A DNA stretch of 64,000 bases from Streptomyces albiflavescens (GTDB lineage Bacteria; Actinomycetota; Actinomycetes; Streptomycetales; Streptomycetaceae): the NCBI RefSeq assembly GCF_014645835.1, contig NZ_BMMM01000010.1, positions 62,001 through 126,000 of the forward strand, read 5' to 3'. The notes under the pieces were generated by a model. The model did no database searches, had not been told where the DNA came from, and saw nothing but the letters and a program-made list of their open reading frames with translations. A program made the position numbers and the translations under genes. This document shows positions 50,733 to 59,713 of this stretch, one piece after another. The first letter of the stretch is position 1; each line of letters opens with the position of its first letter.

Positions 50733-51862
50733 AGGGCACCGGTCCGTATGCGGGCAGCCGGGGCGATGTACGGCCGGTGGCTGACGCCGCCGCGCTGCCC
50801 GCCGCCGGCTGGGACGACCTGCTCGGCGCGGAGGACTTCTTCCAGACCTCCCGCTGGCTGGCGGTCCAGGAGCGCAACTCCGGGACCACGATGGACTTTC
50901 TCGTCCAGCACCGGGACGAGAGGCCGGTCGCGGGCCTCGTCGCCGCGTGGGCCGACGACTCCGTACCGTGGCTGCTCGCCCGGCCGGACGCGATGCTCTC
51001 CCGGGCCCTGGAGGACGGCGGCACGCCGGAGGCCGCAGCCGTCCTCGACGAGGTGGCCCAGGGCGATCCGGCGGCCCTGCTGCCGTCCCTGGTGTGCGGC
51101 GGCCGGCACCTGGGACGCACCCGGGCGCCGGCCGGACCCGCCGCGCTGCCCTCGGACGTCGAGGCACTGGTGGAGCGGGCCGAGCAACTCGCCACGGAGC
51201 GCGGGGCGGCGTCCGTCTGCTTCCCCCATGTCGACGTCCGCGACACCGGCCTGGTCGAGCTGCTGCGCGGTCGCGGCTACCGTTCGCACCTCTCGGCGCA
51301 CTACGCCTGGCTGCCCATTCCGCCCGGCGGCTGGGACCAGTTCCTCGAGGAGATGAGCAAGCACCGGCGCCGCCGGGTGCGTCTGGAACGCCGGGCGCTG
51401 GCCGAGGCCAAGGTGGAGGTCCACCTCGAACCGCTGACCAAGGCACTGGCCCCGCGTCTGGGCGAGCTCGACTGCAACCTGCTGCGCAAGTACGGCAATC
51501 CGGCCAGCCCGGAGCACTCGGCAGGGCTGCTGAGCTGGATCTCCGAGGTCATGGGCGACGACGCCATGGTCTCGGTGGCGCGCAAGGACGGCAGCATCAT
51601 CGGCTTCGGCATGGTGCTGCGCTCCCGGGCCCGCGGCGAGGAGCAGTGGTTCGGCCACCGCGCCGGATTCGACTACGACGCCCAGGGCAAGCTGCCGCTC
51701 TACTACGACGTCCTGTACTACCGCGTCCTCGAAGCCGCCGCGCGCGAGGGCGTGTCCGTCCTGCACGCCGGGATCGGCAGTGTCGAGGCGAAGCTCGCGC
51801 GGGGCTGCCTGGCGAGTGAGGAGCACTCGTTCCTGCTGCGGATCGGGGAGACGACACGATGA
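50729..51862 (+). CDS. orf16: Orf16-like N-acyltransferase of the clavulanate cluster
   Basis: This 377-residue protein has a GNAT/FemAB-like fold, with FQTSRWLAVQERN near the N-terminus, a basic MSKHRRRRVRLERRAL segment and a C-terminal YYDVLYYRVLEAAAREG region. In S. clavuligerus the gene between gcaS and oppA2 is orf16, reported to be needed for clavulanic acid but without a proven reaction. GTG 50729 overlaps the gcaS stop. It may move an acyl group on or off N-glycyl-clavaminate, which is inference. Confidence 0.82.
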   Translation: MKGTGPYAGSRGDVRPVADAAALPAAGWDDLLGAEDFFQTSRWLAVQERNSGTTMDFLVQHRDERPVAGLVAAWADDSVPWLLARPDAMLSRALEDGGTPEAAAVLDEVAQGDPAALLPSLVCGGRHLGRTRAPAGPAALPSDVEALVERAEQLATERGAASVCFPHVDVRDTGLVELLRGRGYRSHLSAHYAWLPIPPGGWDQFLEEMSKHRRRRVRLERRALAEAKVEVHLEPLTKALAPRLGELDCNLLRKYGNPASPEHSAGLLSWISEVMGDDAMVSVARKDGSIIGFGMVLRSRARGEEQWFGHRAGFDYDAQGKLPLYYDVLYYRVLEAAAREGVSVLHAGIGSVEAKLARGCLASEEHSFLLRIGETTR

Positions 51863-53559
51863 CTGCGCAACCCACCGAAGCGGCGGCGGGTGCCGGCTGG
51901 GACGCCGCCGTCGGCGCGACGGTGAACCCCTCGGACCGGCGCGGCGGCACCCTCCGCCTGGTCTCCTCGGCCGACGTGGACTCCCTCGACCCGGCCCGCA
52001 CCTACTACGTGTGGGTGTGGCTGCTGCAACGGATGCTCAACCGCACCCTCATGGCCTACCCCACCGAGCCGGGCCCCGCCGGACTCGTCCCCGTCCCGGA
52101 CCTGGCCGAGCGTCCCGGGCGGGTGAGCGACGGCGGCCGGACCTGGACGTACCGGCTGCGCGAGAACCTGCGCTACGACGACGGCACCCCGATCACCTCG
52201 GACGACATACGCCACGCCGTGCAGCGGGTGTTCGCGCAGGACGTGCTGCCCGGCGGTCCCACCTACCTCGTCCCGCTGCTCGACGATCCCGCGCGGCGGT
52301 ACCCGGGTCCGTACCGGACCACCGACCCGCTGCGGTCCGTGCTCACCCCCGACGAGCGCACCATCGTCTTCCGACTGCGGCGCCCTTTCTCGGACTTCGA
52401 CCATCTGATGGCGCAGCCCTGCGCGGCACCGGTGCCGCGGCGCGCGGACACCGGGGCCGACTACGGGGAGAACCCGCGCTCCAGCGGTCCGTACCGGATC
52501 GCCGCCCACCGGCCGGGCACGTTCATGCACTTCGAGCGCAACCCGTACTGGGACCGCGCCACCGACCCGGTCCGGCCGGCCCTGCCCGACCGGGTGGAGC
52601 TGACCATCGGGGTGGACGTCGACGAGCTCGACGAGCGGCTGATCGCCGGGGAGTTCGACATCAACCTCGAAGGCCGGGGCCTCCAGCACGCGGCGCAGGG
52701 CCGCGTCACGACGGACGGCGTGCTGCGGTCGTACACGGACAATCCGCGGACGAGCTTCCTGCACTTCGTGTCGATCCAGCCGCACATCCCGCCGTTCGAC
52801 AACGTGCACGCGCGCCGGGCCGTGCACTACGCCGCGGACAAGATCCTGCTGCAGCGGGCCCGCGGCGGCCCGGTCACCGGCGGGGACCTCACCACGGCGC
52901 TGTTCCCGCCGAGGCTGCCCGCGCACCAGGACCTGGACCGGTATCCGACCGGGCCCGACCTGCGGGGCGACCTGGACGCGGCGCGCGCCGAGCTGGCGGC
53001 GGCGGGGCTGCCGGACGGCTTCGACGCGGTGATCGGCACCCAGCGCGGTAAGTTCCGGCTGGTCGCCGACGCGGTCGCCGAGTCGGTCGCCCGGGTCGGC
53101 ATCCGGCTGACCGTCAAGGAACTGGACGTCGCCAGCTACTTCAGCCTGGGCGCCGGGCACCCGGAGACCATCCGCGAGCACGCGCTCGGGCTCATCGTCA
53201 CGGACTGGGGCGCCGACTTCCCCACCGAGTACGGCTTCCTCGCGCCTCTCGTGGACGGCCGCCAGATCAAACGCAACGGCGGCAACTGGAACATCTCCGA
53301 GCTCGACGACCCACGCGTCAACGAGCTCATCGACCAGAGCCTGCACACCACCGACCCCGCCGAACGGGCCCGCCAGTGGGGGGCCGTCGAACGCCTGGTG
53401 ATGGAACACGCCGTGATCCTTCCCCTGGTCCACGACAAGACCCTGCACTTCCGCAATCCCTGGGTCACCAATGTGTACGTCCATCCGGCCTTCGGGCTGT
53501 ACGACGTCCAGGCGATGGGTCTCGCGCCCGACCACCGCGATTGGGAGAACACCCCTTGA
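51859..53559 (+). CDS. oppA2: OppA2-like peptide-binding protein, no signal peptide seen
   Basis: This 566-residue SBP_bac_5 family protein has GGTLRLVSSADVDSLDPARTYY at the start (key GGTL and SLDP elements), the WTYRLRENLRYDDGTPITSDD signature and a late EHAVILPLVHD. The first 30 residues are polar and have no hydrophobic signal or lipobox, and no permease genes accompany it. Homologues in S. clavuligerus are required for clavulanic acid. A cytoplasmic role in handling N-glycyl-clavaminate is inferred. The ATG overlaps the orf16 stop. Confidence 0.85.
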   Translation: MTAQPTEAAAGAGWDAAVGATVNPSDRRGGTLRLVSSADVDSLDPARTYYVWVWLLQRMLNRTLMAYPTEPGPAGLVPVPDLAERPGRVSDGGRTWTYRLRENLRYDDGTPITSDDIRHAVQRVFAQDVLPGGPTYLVPLLDDPARRYPGPYRTTDPLRSVLTPDERTIVFRLRRPFSDFDHLMAQPCAAPVPRRADTGADYGENPRSSGPYRIAAHRPGTFMHFERNPYWDRATDPVRPALPDRVELTIGVDVDELDERLIAGEFDINLEGRGLQHAAQGRVTTDGVLRSYTDNPRTSFLHFVSIQPHIPPFDNVHARRAVHYAADKILLQRARGGPVTGGDLTTALFPPRLPAHQDLDRYPTGPDLRGDLDAARAELAAAGLPDGFDAVIGTQRGKFRLVADAVAESVARVGIRLTVKELDVASYFSLGAGHPETIREHALGLIVTDWGADFPTEYGFLAPLVDGRQIKRNGGNWNISELDDPRVNELIDQSLHTTDPAERARQWGAVERLVMEHAVILPLVHDKTLHFRNPWVTNVYVHPAFGLYDVQAMGLAPDHRDWENTP

Positions 53560-54581
53560 ACGACATCACGCACGACCTGCGCTTCAGCCCGCTGGCCGCC
53601 GACGACGAGACCACGGTCGGCCAGTGGCTGCGACTGCTCGCCGACACGGCCGGTGACGTCCCGGAGGCCGCGCCTCCCTGCACCGCCGACATGACGGGCT
53701 CGCTGCGTTTCCCGCCGCCCGCCACCAAGCTGGAGGACTGGGTCGTACGCCATGACGGGCACGGCGGCCGGGTCGTCGGCGCGCTGCGGCTCGCACTGCC
53801 CGACGGCGCCGACGTGGCACGGCTGGACCAGCTTCTCGTCCACCCGGAGCTGCGCCGGCGGGGCATCGGGCGCGCGCTGTACGGGCGGGCGGTCGACATC
53901 GCCGCGGGGCACGGACGTGCCGCGCTGAGCGCGACCGTGGTGGAGGCGCTGCCCGGCGGTCCGGCGCGCGACCCTGGACCGGCCGCCTTCGCGGCGGCGA
54001 TGGGGGCGGAGCGCTCGGCCGTACCCGCCGGGGTGCACCAGTGGCTCGACCTGGACGCGCACGACCCGTTGGCCGACGGCGTCCCTGTCGTGCCGGAGGG
54101 GTACTCCCTGGTCACCTGGGGGACGATTACGCCCGACGAGTACGCGGTACGGGTGTCGGTGCTCGAACAGTCGCTGGGCGACGAGAACTTCGACGAGGAC
54201 CAGGAAGTCGAGACCAGCTATGCCCGGGAGTTCGAGACCATGCGGGTGGGCCGGGGGCGGCGGGCGTACCACACCGGTGTCGTCCACGAGGCGAGTGGCC
54301 GGCTGGCCGGGTACACCAGCGTCTCGAAGACCACGGGGAATCCCTCGTACGCGCTACAGGGGATGACCGTGGTGCATCGGGCGCACCGGGGGCACCGGCT
54401 CGGGCGGCTTCTGAAGCTGGCGAATCTGGAGTACGTGGTGCGGCACGAGCCGGGAGTCCGGCTCGTGGAGACGGCCAACGCCGAGGACAACACCGCGATG
54501 ATCGCGGTCAACGCGTCGCTGGGGTACGTGCCTTATGACCGCTGGGTGTTCTGGACCGGGGCGGTCGGTTCCGGGGACTGA
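53556..54581 (+). CDS. orf14: Orf14-like tandem-GNAT acetyltransferase
   Basis: This 341-residue protein has two GNAT domains: the first with LLVHPELRRRGIGRALYGRA (acetyl-CoA loop RRRGIG), the second with MTVVHRAHRGHRLGRLLK. The S. clavuligerus homologue binds acetyl-CoA; its substrate is not settled. TTG 53556 overlaps the oppA2 stop, completing a four-gene translationally coupled block. Its last 49 bases overlap the convergent orf13 gene. Confidence 0.85.
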   Translation: MNDITHDLRFSPLAADDETTVGQWLRLLADTAGDVPEAAPPCTADMTGSLRFPPPATKLEDWVVRHDGHGGRVVGALRLALPDGADVARLDQLLVHPELRRRGIGRALYGRAVDIAAGHGRAALSATVVEALPGGPARDPGPAAFAAAMGAERSAVPAGVHQWLDLDAHDPLADGVPVVPEGYSLVTWGTITPDEYAVRVSVLEQSLGDENFDEDQEVETSYAREFETMRVGRGRRAYHTGVVHEASGRLAGYTSVSKTTGNPSYALQGMTVVHRAHRGHRLGRLLKLANLEYVVRHEPGVRLVETANAEDNTAMIAVNASLGYVPYDRWVFWTGAVGSGD

Positions 54582-55513
54582 TTCCCGGTCCGGCGGGTGC
54601 GGGGGCGTCGCGGCCGGTCGCGCAGGTCTCCGCGCCCGTTCCGGGTCCTGGGGGTCCAGCCCGTTCCCAGCAGCACCCCCAGGACCACTGCCGAACCGCC
54701 CGTCAGCGACCACCCCGTCAGCTCCTCCCCCAGTACCGCCCACGCCGCCGCGACCCCCACCACCGGGACCAGCATGGAGAACGGGGCCACGACTCCCGCC
54801 TCGTAGCGCTTCAGCAGGGTGGTCCAGATGCCCGAGCCGACCACCGAGCCCGCGAGCGCGGTGTACACCAGGGCCACCAGGCCGGGCCAGCCGTCGCCGT
54901 CGAAGGAGCCGCCGAGGGCGCGCCAGCCGGTGGTCGGGCCCTCCATCACGGCGGACAGGGCCAGCAGCGGCAGCGGCGGCACGACGGACATCCACAGGGC
55001 GAAACGCAGCGGGTGGTCGGGGCGTGCCTGCCGGCTGGCGATGTTGCCGAGCGCCCAGCCGAGCGCCGCCAGCAGGGTCAGCAGCAGCGGGAGCAGCGCG
55101 GCGCTGCGGGCCCGTTCCACCGCGATCACCGCCATGCCGAGCACGGCCAGGGCGATCCCGCCCAGCTGCCGCGGGGAGACCCGCTCGCCCAGCAGCAGCG
55201 CGCCGAGCAGCATGGTGAACGGGGCCGACGCCTGCACCACGACCGAGGCCTGCCCCGACGGCATGCCCTGGTCGATGGCGAGGAAGAGCAGCCCGAACTG
55301 CAGGGCCCCGAAGCCCAGCCCGTAAACCAGCAGCCAGCGCACCGGCGCCTTCGGCCGGGGCACGAAGAGGATCACCGGCACGGCGAGAACGAGGAAGCGC
55401 AGTGCGGAGAGGAAGAAGGGCGGGTAGTGGTCGAGTCCGATCCGTACGGCGAGGAAGTTCAGCCCCCACAGCACGGCGACGAGAACGGCGAGGAGCCGGT
55501 CCTTGACGCTCAC
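54533..55513 (-). CDS. orf13: Orf13-like DMT/EamA exporter
   Basis: This 326-residue membrane protein has ten hydrophobic segments in two EamA repeats (VAVLWGLNFLAVRIGLDHYP opens the first). It is the predicted clavulanic acid or intermediate efflux pump of the cluster; export activity is inferred from family and place. GTG 55513 overlaps the orf12 stop (GTGA). The C-terminal 40 residues are Arg/Pro rich. Confidence 0.82.
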   Translation of the reverse strand: MSVKDRLLAVLVAVLWGLNFLAVRIGLDHYPPFFLSALRFLVLAVPVILFVPRPKAPVRWLLVYGLGFGALQFGLLFLAIDQGMPSGQASVVVQASAPFTMLLGALLLGERVSPRQLGGIALAVLGMAVIAVERARSAALLPLLLTLLAALGWALGNIASRQARPDHPLRFALWMSVVPPLPLLALSAVMEGPTTGWRALGGSFDGDGWPGLVALVYTALAGSVVGSGIWTTLLKRYEAGVVAPFSMLVPVVGVAAAWAVLGEELTGWSLTGGSAVVLGVLLGTGWTPRTRNGRGDLRDRPRRPRTRRTGNQSPEPTAPVQNTQRS

Positions 55514-56901
55514 CGGGCGGCTTTCCCGTCGGCTCCTTCGCCGCGCCCTGCTCCTTCGCCGCGCCCTGCTCCTTCGCCGTGCTCCGCTGCTTCGCCGGAC
55601 TGTGGGTCGGCCTCCAGCAGACCCGAGTTGATGACCCGCGCACCGAGCCCGCGCAGAAACAGGCCGTCGCCGATGGGCTTCTGCTCGTCGGCCGCCTGAC
55701 GCAGCACCAGGACGTGCACAGTGCCGTCCCGGTCCTGGAGCAGCCAGCAGAACATCATCACACCGGGGCAGGAACCGGCCTTGAAGTAGACCCGGGGCCA
55801 CTTGGCCTGGTCGACGGGGATGCCGGGGTAGGCGGTCAGGATGTGCTCGACGGTACCGGTGGCGTCCCGCTCGCTGTCGTGCCGGAGCCCTTCGAGGACG
55901 TGGAGCACGTCGTGCGCGGTCATGTGCCAGTCGAGGCCCAGCCGGTGCACCGTCTCGCCCAGGTCAGAGCCGCGCACCGTCATCGGCCGGGCGATCTCGC
56001 GCAGCAGCTCCCGGCGTCCGGCCTCGTCCCGCCCCGCCCACGCGGTGCGCAACTCCGGGGCGCTCCAGCCGAGTTCGAAGACCTCATGGCTGGTCAGGAA
56101 GGGACGCAAAAGGGAGGGATCATGGTGGCGGGAGGCGGTCACGGCACGCTCGACGGCATCGCGGCCCAGCCGGTCCGCGATCAGATCGGCGCCGGTGTTG
56201 TCGCTCATCGCGATCATCTTGTACGCCGTCTCGCGCACCGTGACACGGGTTCCGTCCGGCAGATCCTGCATGTCGCCCGTGGGCAGACTGCGCAGTTCGG
56301 GCCGCACGGTGACCTCGTCGTCCCAGCTCAGCTCACCGTTCTCGATCGCGTGGACGAGGGCGCGCATCACATAGAGCTTGTACGCGGAGCCGGTGGGCAT
56401 CGGCCGGGCCCCGGCCGACTCGTGCAGGACGACCATTCCCTCGGGCGTGAGGCGCGCGGCGAGGACGGAGTGGTCCACGCCCGGTGTGCGCAGCGCGTCC
56501 TCCAGCTCGTCCCAGGTGCCTGTCTCGGGGATCACCGTCTCGGGCTGGAGCGCGAGGATGCGGATCAGCCCGGTCGAGTCGAGGGTCAGCGACAGCGTGT
56601 ATCGCACGCCGGTGGGTCCGGACAGCACGACCCAGCCCTTGTGGGCGACGGGCTGGTAGTCCCGGACCGTGAACGGCCCCTTCGTACGCCATTCCGCCAG
56701 CGTCGCGGAGAAACCCCGCGTGTGCCGGGCGGGGAAGGTCGGCACGAACCGTGCGGCCGTGGACTCGTCCGGGGCGAGGTCGGGCGCCGTCAGCAGCCCT
56801 GACGCCCACCGGGCCGCGTCTCCCATCGGGGAGTCGTCGGCGGCGAGCGCCGCCTCGGCGGCGGTGGCTCCGGACGGGACGGAACCAGGGGCTTGGATCA
56901 T
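55510..56901 (-). CDS. orf12: Orf12-like beta-lactamase-fold protein
   Basis: This 463-residue protein has an N-terminal isomerase-like domain (about 1-130) and a class A beta-lactamase-like domain. SxxK is Ser172-Lys175 (TGSAYK), SDN is 233-235, and the third motif is Lys374-Ala-Gly-Ser377 rather than KTG. These and Lys88 sit one place from the residues I recall as important in S. clavuligerus Orf12 (Lys89, Ser173, Ser234, Ser378). It is essential for clavulanic acid there, with a proposed role around clavaminate epimerisation. No signal peptide. The C-terminal tail carries GEGAGR repeats. Confidence 0.85.
   Translation of the reverse strand: MIQAPGSVPSGATAAEAALAADDSPMGDAARWASGLLTAPDLAPDESTAARFVPTFPARHTRGFSATLAEWRTKGPFTVRDYQPVAHKGWVVLSGPTGVRYTLSLTLDSTGLIRILALQPETVIPETGTWDELEDALRTPGVDHSVLAARLTPEGMVVLHESAGARPMPTGSAYKLYVMRALVHAIENGELSWDDEVTVRPELRSLPTGDMQDLPDGTRVTVRETAYKMIAMSDNTGADLIADRLGRDAVERAVTASRHHDPSLLRPFLTSHEVFELGWSAPELRTAWAGRDEAGRRELLREIARPMTVRGSDLGETVHRLGLDWHMTAHDVLHVLEGLRHDSERDATGTVEHILTAYPGIPVDQAKWPRVYFKAGSCPGVMMFCWLLQDRDGTVHVLVLRQAADEQKPIGDGLFLRGLGARVINSGLLEADPQSGEAAEHGEGAGRGEGAGRGEGADGKAAR
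55532..55585 (-). repeat. 18-bp tandem repeat in the orf12 tail
   Basis: Three units (55532-55549 and 55550-55567 identical, 55568-55585 diverged) encode EGAGRG/EHGEGA hexapeptides. Confidence 0.85.
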
Positions 56902-56955
56902 GATCGCTCCTTGTCGGCCGCTGAGCGGCGAAGTGCGCCGCTGGGGCGCGGGCTC

Positions 56956-57288
56956 TCAGTCCTCGGTGAGCGTGATGGCTCCGCACGGGCACAACTCGGC
57001 GCAGAGCCTGGCCGCTGCGTGCCGTGCGGGTGCGGGGGTGGGGTCGAGCAGGACCACGGTGCCGGTGTCGGGGTCCTGGTCGAAGAGTTCCGGCTCGGTC
57101 CCCGCACATCGGCCCATGGCGCAGCACGCGTCCGGGTCGACGGTGATCGTCAGACGACGCGCGGCGGCCGCGCGGCTCGCGTCGCCCATGCCATTCGTCT
57201 CGCTCACGCCGCTCGTGCGGTTCACGTCGCTCATGTCGCTCGTGCCGTTCACGTCGCCGATACCGCTCACGTCGCTCACTTCGCTCAC
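56956..57288 (-). CDS. fd: Ferredoxin of the clavulanate cluster
   Basis: The C-terminal 65 residues are a P450-partner ferredoxin: CCAMGRCAGTEPELFDQD and LCAELCPCGAI supply the cluster ligands. GTG 57288 overlaps the P450 stop (GTGA), and gives 110 residues, of which the first 45 are a Ser/Asp/Val/Gly tract encoded by degenerate short repeats. A later start nearer the ferredoxin domain is possible. CPCGAI has an extra Cys where Ser or Val is usual. Confidence 0.85.
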   Translation of the reverse strand: MSEVSDVSGIGDVNGTSDMSDVNRTSGVSETNGMGDASRAAAARRLTITVDPDACCAMGRCAGTEPELFDQDPDTGTVVLLDPTPAPARHAAARLCAELCPCGAITLTED

Positions 57289-58520
57289 CAGGTCACCGGG
57301 AGCGCGCCGAGCCCGTAACTGGACACCTCGTGGCGGAAGTCCAGCTCCTCGAACGGCACCGCCAGCCGCACACCAGGCAGCCGGCGCAGTACGGCGGCCA
57401 GCATCTCCTCGATCTCGACCTTGGCGAGCCACTGCCCCAGGCACTGGTGGATGCCGTGACCGAAGGCCAGATGCCGGCGGGCGTCGCGGTGCGGGTCGAG
57501 GGTGTCGGGCGCCGGGAAGACCCGCTCGTCGCGGTTGCCCGCCGAGAGCGAGAGGACGACACCCTCGCCGGCCTTGATCGTCACGTCGTCCAGCTGTACG
57601 TCCTCGATGGCGGCGCGGGCCAGCCCGTTCTGCACGATGGAGTGGAAGCGCAGCAGCTCCTCGACAGCCTTGGGCAACAGGCTCTCGTCCTTGGTCAGGG
57701 CGTCGGCGAGGCCGGGGTCGGTGGCCAGGCTGAGCAGACTGAGGCTGGCCTGGCTGGTGGTCGTGCCGTGCCCCGCCACCAGCAGCAGCCGGCACATCGG
57801 GACCAGCTCCTCGACGCTCAGCCGGCCCGGCCGTACCTGGTCGGTCACCAGTCGGCTCACCAGATCGGTACCGGGATCGGCGACCCGCGACTCGACGAGC
57901 TCACGCAGGAAACCGTCCAACTCGTCCCGGGCCGCGGCCACTTGATCGGGGGTGTAGCCACGGTCGATGAGAATCGCGCTGCGGCCCTCGATGAAGTCCC
58001 GGCGGTCCTCGCCCACTCCGAACAGCAGGGCGATGACCCGGGACGGCACGGGGATCGTCAGACCGGCGACGAGATCGACGGGCTTCTCACCGGCCGCCAC
58101 CAGGCCGCCCAGCATGTCATCGAGCAACTCCCGCAGCACCGGCCGCATGTCCTCGGCCCTGCGCGCGAGGAAGTCACGCGTGAGCATCGAGCGCAGCCGG
58201 GAGTGGTCCGGGTCGTCCATGCGGATGAACGAGGCCGTGTGGGGCGCCGCGCGTACGAGTTGCGAGGTGCGGGTCAGCATCGGGAAACCGGGGGCGCTGG
58301 TGACCGCGGTGAACCGGCGGTCGCCGAGCACGGCCCGGACACCGGCGTGCGAGGTCACCAGCCACACCTCGCTGCCGTCCCACAGCGTCACCCGGCTCGC
58401 GGCGCGTCCGGCCCGGAGCGCGGCGAGCTGCGGCGGCGGGTCCACGGGAGAGACGCGTGGCATCGGGTACGACGGTGCCGCCGCCCTCTCTCCCCGGAGC
58501 GCTGCATCGTTCTGCATCAT
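57285..58520 (-). CDS. cyp: Cytochrome P450 of the clavulanate cluster
   Basis: This 411-residue bacterial P450 has the I-helix motif VAGHGTTTS, the ExxR element (EELLR), and the haem loop FGHGIHQCLG with the axial Cys. With the ferredoxin it forms an electron-transfer pair. In S. clavuligerus orf10 lies in this position and contributes to clavulanic acid formation, perhaps in the oxidative deamination step; this is inference. The start is ATG 58520 or 58517. It is divergent from cad. Confidence 0.9.
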   Translation of the reverse strand: MMQNDAALRGERAAAPSYPMPRVSPVDPPPQLAALRAGRAASRVTLWDGSEVWLVTSHAGVRAVLGDRRFTAVTSAPGFPMLTRTSQLVRAAPHTASFIRMDDPDHSRLRSMLTRDFLARRAEDMRPVLRELLDDMLGGLVAAGEKPVDLVAGLTIPVPSRVIALLFGVGEDRRDFIEGRSAILIDRGYTPDQVAAARDELDGFLRELVESRVADPGTDLVSRLVTDQVRPGRLSVEELVPMCRLLLVAGHGTTTSQASLSLLSLATDPGLADALTKDESLLPKAVEELLRFHSIVQNGLARAAIEDVQLDDVTIKAGEGVVLSLSAGNRDERVFPAPDTLDPHRDARRHLAFGHGIHQCLGQWLAKVEIEEMLAAVLRRLPGVRLAVPFEELDFRHEVSSYGLGALPVTW

Positions 58521-58783
58521 CCACCGCCTATCGCTGCGCAGGTCGCTGCGCAGGGGTCGCGCCGACGTGCTGTCGTCGACCCAATCTGCCGTGCCCGCGG
58601 GGAGGCGTCCTGGCCTGCGGCCGGGCATGCATAACCGGCCGGAAACAGTCATAACTTGAGGCGCCGACAGCCATTCACCGCACAATGTCGCGGCTGATAG
58701 CGTCACGGCATCCGGCCCTTTCCAGCGCCACCACACACCATTCTCAGGACATTCGCGCGCCCTATCCGTCACCCACCGGGGGA

Positions 58784-59548
58784 ATGATGACCACAGCACC
58801 GCGGACGGCTTCAGCACTGCAGGGGAAAGTCGCGCTCATCACGGGCGCGAGCTCCGGAATCGGCGAGGCCACGGCACGGGTGCTGGCCGCCGAGGGCGCC
58901 GCCGTGGCCGTCGCGGCCCGCCGGGTCGACCGGCTGCATGCCCTGCGGGACGAGCTGGCGGCCACCGGCGCCACCGTCCACGTACTCGCACTGGACGTCA
59001 CCGACGAGCGGGCGGTCCGCGACGCCGTGCACTCGACCGTGGAGACCCTGGGGCGGCTCGACATCCTGGTGAACAACGCCGGGGTGATGCTGCTGGGTCC
59101 CGTCGAGGGCGCCGACACCACGGACTGGACCCGCATGATCGACACCAACGTCCTGGGCCTGATGTACATGACCCACGCGGCGCTGCCGCACCTGCTCAAG
59201 AGCCAGGGCGCGGTCGTGCAGATCTCCTCGATCGCCGCGCGCGTGGCGGGCCGCGGCGCCGCCGGCTACAACGCCAGCAAGTTCGCGGTGAACGGGTTCA
59301 GCGAGGGACTGCGCCAGGAGGTCACCGAGCGCGGTGTGCGCGTGGTGGTCATCGAGCCGGGTACCGTCGAGACCGAACTGCGCGAGCACATCACGCACGC
59401 GCCGACCAAGGCCGCCATTGAGGAACGGGTCGGCAAGATCCGGCAGTTGCGGGCCGCCGACATCGCCGAGGCAGTGCGCTACGCCGTGACGGCGCCCTCC
59501 CACATGACGGTCAACGAGATCTTCATCCGCCCGACCGACCAGGCCTGA
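58784..59548 (+). CDS. cad: Clavulanic acid dehydrogenase (SDR)
   Basis: This 254-residue short-chain dehydrogenase has the NADP(H) motif TGASSGIGE, the NNAGV element and the catalytic Tyr-x-x-x-Lys in GYNASKFAV. In the clavulanate pathway this enzyme reduces clavulanate-9-aldehyde to clavulanic acid, the last step. The basis is its place between cyp and claR. ATG 58784 with GGGGGA upstream; the following ATG at 58787 is also possible. Confidence 0.88.
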   Translation: MMTTAPRTASALQGKVALITGASSGIGEATARVLAAEGAAVAVAARRVDRLHALRDELAATGATVHVLALDVTDERAVRDAVHSTVETLGRLDILVNNAGVMLLGPVEGADTTDWTRMIDTNVLGLMYMTHAALPHLLKSQGAVVQISSIAARVAGRGAAGYNASKFAVNGFSEGLRQEVTERGVRVVVIEPGTVETELREHITHAPTKAAIEERVGKIRQLRAADIAEAVRYAVTAPSHMTVNEIFIRPTDQA

Positions 59549-59558
59549 CGGTCCGGTC

Positions 59559-59580
59559 CGGTCCGGATCTATCCGGACCG
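59559..59580 (+). terminator. Hairpin after cad
   Basis: Perfect 10-bp arms (59559-59568 and 59571-59580) lie eleven bases after the stop. It would uncouple cad from claR. Confidence 0.55.
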
Positions 59581-59713
59581 TCTTCGGACGCTCTCCCCGC
59601 CCCGGCGCGAGGAGAGCACGAAGAGAGGACGCGCCTAAGATCGCCGCAGCGAATTCATTGAGCCACTGCGGACAATCAAGCGGCACAGTCCTTGACCAAA
59701 AAGGAAACCGACA

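Noticed and set aside
51859..53559. A peptide-uptake ABC system
   Set aside because: No permease or ATPase genes adjoin either oppA gene, and neither protein shows an export signal; the cluster context explains them better.
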